Source: Paraburkholderia kururiensis (GTDB taxonomy: Bacteria; Pseudomonadota; Gammaproteobacteria; Burkholderiales; Burkholderiaceae). From it: a stretch of 64,000 nucleotides of DNA. The notes beneath the pieces were generated by a model. It was given only the letters and a program-made list of their open reading frames with translations. It searched no databases and was not told where the DNA came from. Shown here piece by piece: positions 62,738-64,000 of the stretch. Position numbers and translations under genes: made by a program. Within the stretch, counting starts at the first letter, position 1. Each line of letters begins with the position of its first letter. The stretch spans positions 6,138,001 through 6,202,000 of the forward strand of contig NZ_CP139965.1 in NCBI RefSeq assembly GCF_034424375.1, in the 5' to 3' direction.

Positions 62738-63784
62738 TCAAACCACCGTCACGTACTGCGGCGCCGGCGGCGCCACACGCTGCGGCGGCGCCCCGAACGC
62801 GTCGCGCATGCGGCGCACTTCGTCGATCGGGCTCAGGCCGAAAAGGCGCTTGAATTCGCGGCTGAACTGCGACGCGCTCTCATAGCCCACGCGCGCCGCG
62901 GCAGCGCTCACGTTGAGCCCGTCCTGGGCCATCAGCAAACGCGCGTGATGCAGCCGCGTGGTCTTCACGTACTGCATCGGCGAAGTCGACGTGACCTGCT
63001 TGAACTGCGCGTGAAACACCGCAAGGCTCATGCCGGCTTCGCGCGCGAGCGTCTCCACGTCGAGGTCGCCGCGATAGTCCGTGTGAATGCGCCGCAGCGC
63101 CTTCGCGATGCGCCCGAAGTGATGCTGATGCGTGAGCGCCGCGCGAATCGCGTCGCCCTGCTCGCCCGTGAGTACGCGGTAGCAGATCTCGCGCACGATG
63201 GACGGCCCGAGAATGCGCCCGTCGAACGGCGACACGAGCGACTCCAGCAGCCGCAGCACGGCGTCGCTGAGCGGCCGGTCGAGCGGCGTGGCGTAGACGC
63301 CGCGCGGCTCGCTGTGCACGGCGCCGCGCGTGTCGTTGAGCGCCATCAGCAGTTCGGCCACGAGCGTCAGGTCCACGCGAATCGAAATGGCGAGCAAGGG
63401 CTCGGCAGCGCTCGCCTCGGTCTCGCATTCGAAGGGCAGCGGCACGGAAAGCACGAGGTACTGCTGCGCGTCGTACACGAACGACTGTTCGGCGAGAAAG
63501 CCGCGCTTGCGGCCCTGGCACACGATCACGATGCACGGCTCGTACATCACGGGCTGACGCGGATGCGGGCGATTCGCGCGCATGAACTTCACGCCTTCGA
63601 GCGGGGACTGCGTCATGCCTTCGGCGGGCGCGAGCGTGGCAAGCAGTTCGACCATGCGTCGCTGTGCCGGGCTCGCGCCCGCGGCAACCGCCGCCACGGC
63701 GGTGCCCGGCGTGAGGGTGTCGAGCGTGGTGCCAAGCGGCGTGTCGAGCTGTGCGTCAAGCGGATATGAGGGAACGGTAGTCAT
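62738..63784 (-). CDS. AraC-family transcriptional regulator
   Basis: A 348-residue protein. The N-terminal AraC_N (cupin-like) domain includes EPCIVIVCQGRKRGFLAEQSFVYDA and YLVLSVPLPFECE near residues 80-125. The C-terminal two-HTH part has LDVETLAREAGMSLAVFHAQFKQ and NVSAAAARVGYESASQFSREFKRLFG (near 250-325). It is divergent from the alcohol dehydrogenase gene at the right edge, an arrangement common in proteobacteria, so it probably activates that gene in response to aldehydes or another small molecule. Confidence 0.9.
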   Translation of the reverse strand: MTTVPSYPLDAQLDTPLGTTLDTLTPGTAVAAVAAGASPAQRRMVELLATLAPAEGMTQSPLEGVKFMRANRPHPRQPVMYEPCIVIVCQGRKRGFLAEQSFVYDAQQYLVLSVPLPFECETEASAAEPLLAISIRVDLTLVAELLMALNDTRGAVHSEPRGVYATPLDRPLSDAVLRLLESLVSPFDGRILGPSIVREICYRVLTGEQGDAIRAALTHQHHFGRIAKALRRIHTDYRGDLDVETLAREAGMSLAVFHAQFKQVTSTSPMQYVKTTRLHHARLLMAQDGLNVSAAAARVGYESASQFSREFKRLFGLSPIDEVRRMRDAFGAPPQRVAPPAPQYVTVV

Positions 63785-63957
63785 GACGGATGTATGACGG
63801 TTCGAGAGAATCAGGCTCGAAATCTAGCACCAAACCAGGCGTCACGCTTGCCGCCAGGAGAATCAGGCAAGTGTTCCGTAGCTTCAGGTATTCCCTGGGT
63901 GGGGCCCGATGCCTAGCATGTGAACCCTGACGTCATACCTTTTTTGCAGGAGCGAAC

Positions 63958-64000
63958 ATGCCAACCACCTACGCATACGCAGCACGCAGCGCCGACACGC
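63958..64000 (+). CDS. Zinc-type alcohol/aldehyde dehydrogenase (5' end only)
   Basis: Only the first 14 codons are present (MPTTYAYAARSADT). They resemble the start of NADPH-dependent cinnamyl-alcohol/YahK-like dehydrogenases, and GCAGGAGCGAAC precedes the ATG. The gene runs off the right edge. With the divergent AraC regulator this fits an aldehyde reductase unit, but the identification from so few residues is tentative. Confidence 0.55.
   Translation, partial: MPTTYAYAARSADT

Noticed and set aside
1..64000. CRISPR arrays, rRNA or tRNA genes, prophage, integrase
   Set aside because: No regular repeat-spacer series, no tRNA cloverleaf or rRNA sequence, and no phage or integrase protein was recognised on either strand.

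Overview
The window is GC-rich, densely coded DNA of a beta-proteobacterium of the Burkholderia sensu lato group, most likely a plant- or soil-associated Paraburkholderia/Caballeronia-type genome. I infer this from protein content and codon usage; no rRNA, tRNA or other taxonomic marker is present. There are about 48 intact or nearly intact genes and four or five broken ones. I see no integrase, transposase, CRISPR array or prophage.

Left part (1-9720 and 20469-25892): two blocks of choline/glycine betaine catabolism. The first holds etfA (cut by the left edge), dgcB, dgcA, a DUF5943-type gene, a membrane-type dipeptidase and glyA, all on the minus strand, with a divergent GbdR-like AraC/GlxA regulator. 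The second holds fdhA (glutathione-independent formaldehyde dehydrogenase) and betI-betB-betA with a clear BetI-type palindrome. Together they cover choline to betaine (betAB), dimethylglycine demethylation (dgcAB plus ETF), formaldehyde removal (fdhA) and glycine to serine (glyA). The betaine demethylase and sarcosine oxidase genes are not in the window.

Between the blocks (9742-20113) lie two unrelated units. One is ubiT-ubiV-ubiU, the oxygen-independent ubiquinone hydroxylation set, next to a divergent class II (B12-dependent) ribonucleotide reductase gene nrdJ; both suit growth with little or no oxygen. The other is an AT-richer type VI secretion islet on the minus strand: vgrG, a lysozyme-like effector and a periplasmic immunity candidate. 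It is decaying. vgrG has a one-base frameshift, the effector is cut by an in-frame amber codon, and the islet abuts a truncated cyclopropane fatty acid synthase gene. Only the immunity gene is intact.

Middle (26096-39412): an MFS transporter, a zinc-ribbon membrane protein, yceH, atoE, a CHRD protein, a cytochrome b561, a ProQ/FinO RNA chaperone, a GH35 beta-galactosidase convergent with a GH36-like glycosidase, and a frameshifted histidyl-tRNA-synthetase-like gene.

Region 38767-43748 is the most intriguing. On one strand it carries a CHASE-PAS-GAF-GGDEF-EAL protein, a 209-residue protein whose tail holds five near-identical Tyr-Cys repeats of about 13 residues, a short leader ORF with a strong terminator, and the catalytic half of a HisRS-like enzyme. 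It could be an undescribed modified-peptide or metal-binding system, but this is inference.

Right part (44275-64000): a NudK-type Nudix hydrolase, a DeoR regulator, a two-component system with an upstream GFA-type protein and an overlapping 54-residue small gene, a CcdA/TlpA-like thiol redox pair, an SDR lacking the catalytic Tyr, a tautomerase and a LysR regulator. Then comes a pectin/galacturonate module (garD, a Tat-exported GH28 polygalacturonase lipoprotein, an ExuT-like transporter) with shared operator-like repeats, followed by an OsmC protein, a 2-hydroxyacid dehydrogenase, a phospholipase C/acid phosphatase-family exported enzyme, a VOC protein, an AraC regulator and the first codons of a zinc alcohol dehydrogenase cut by the right edge.
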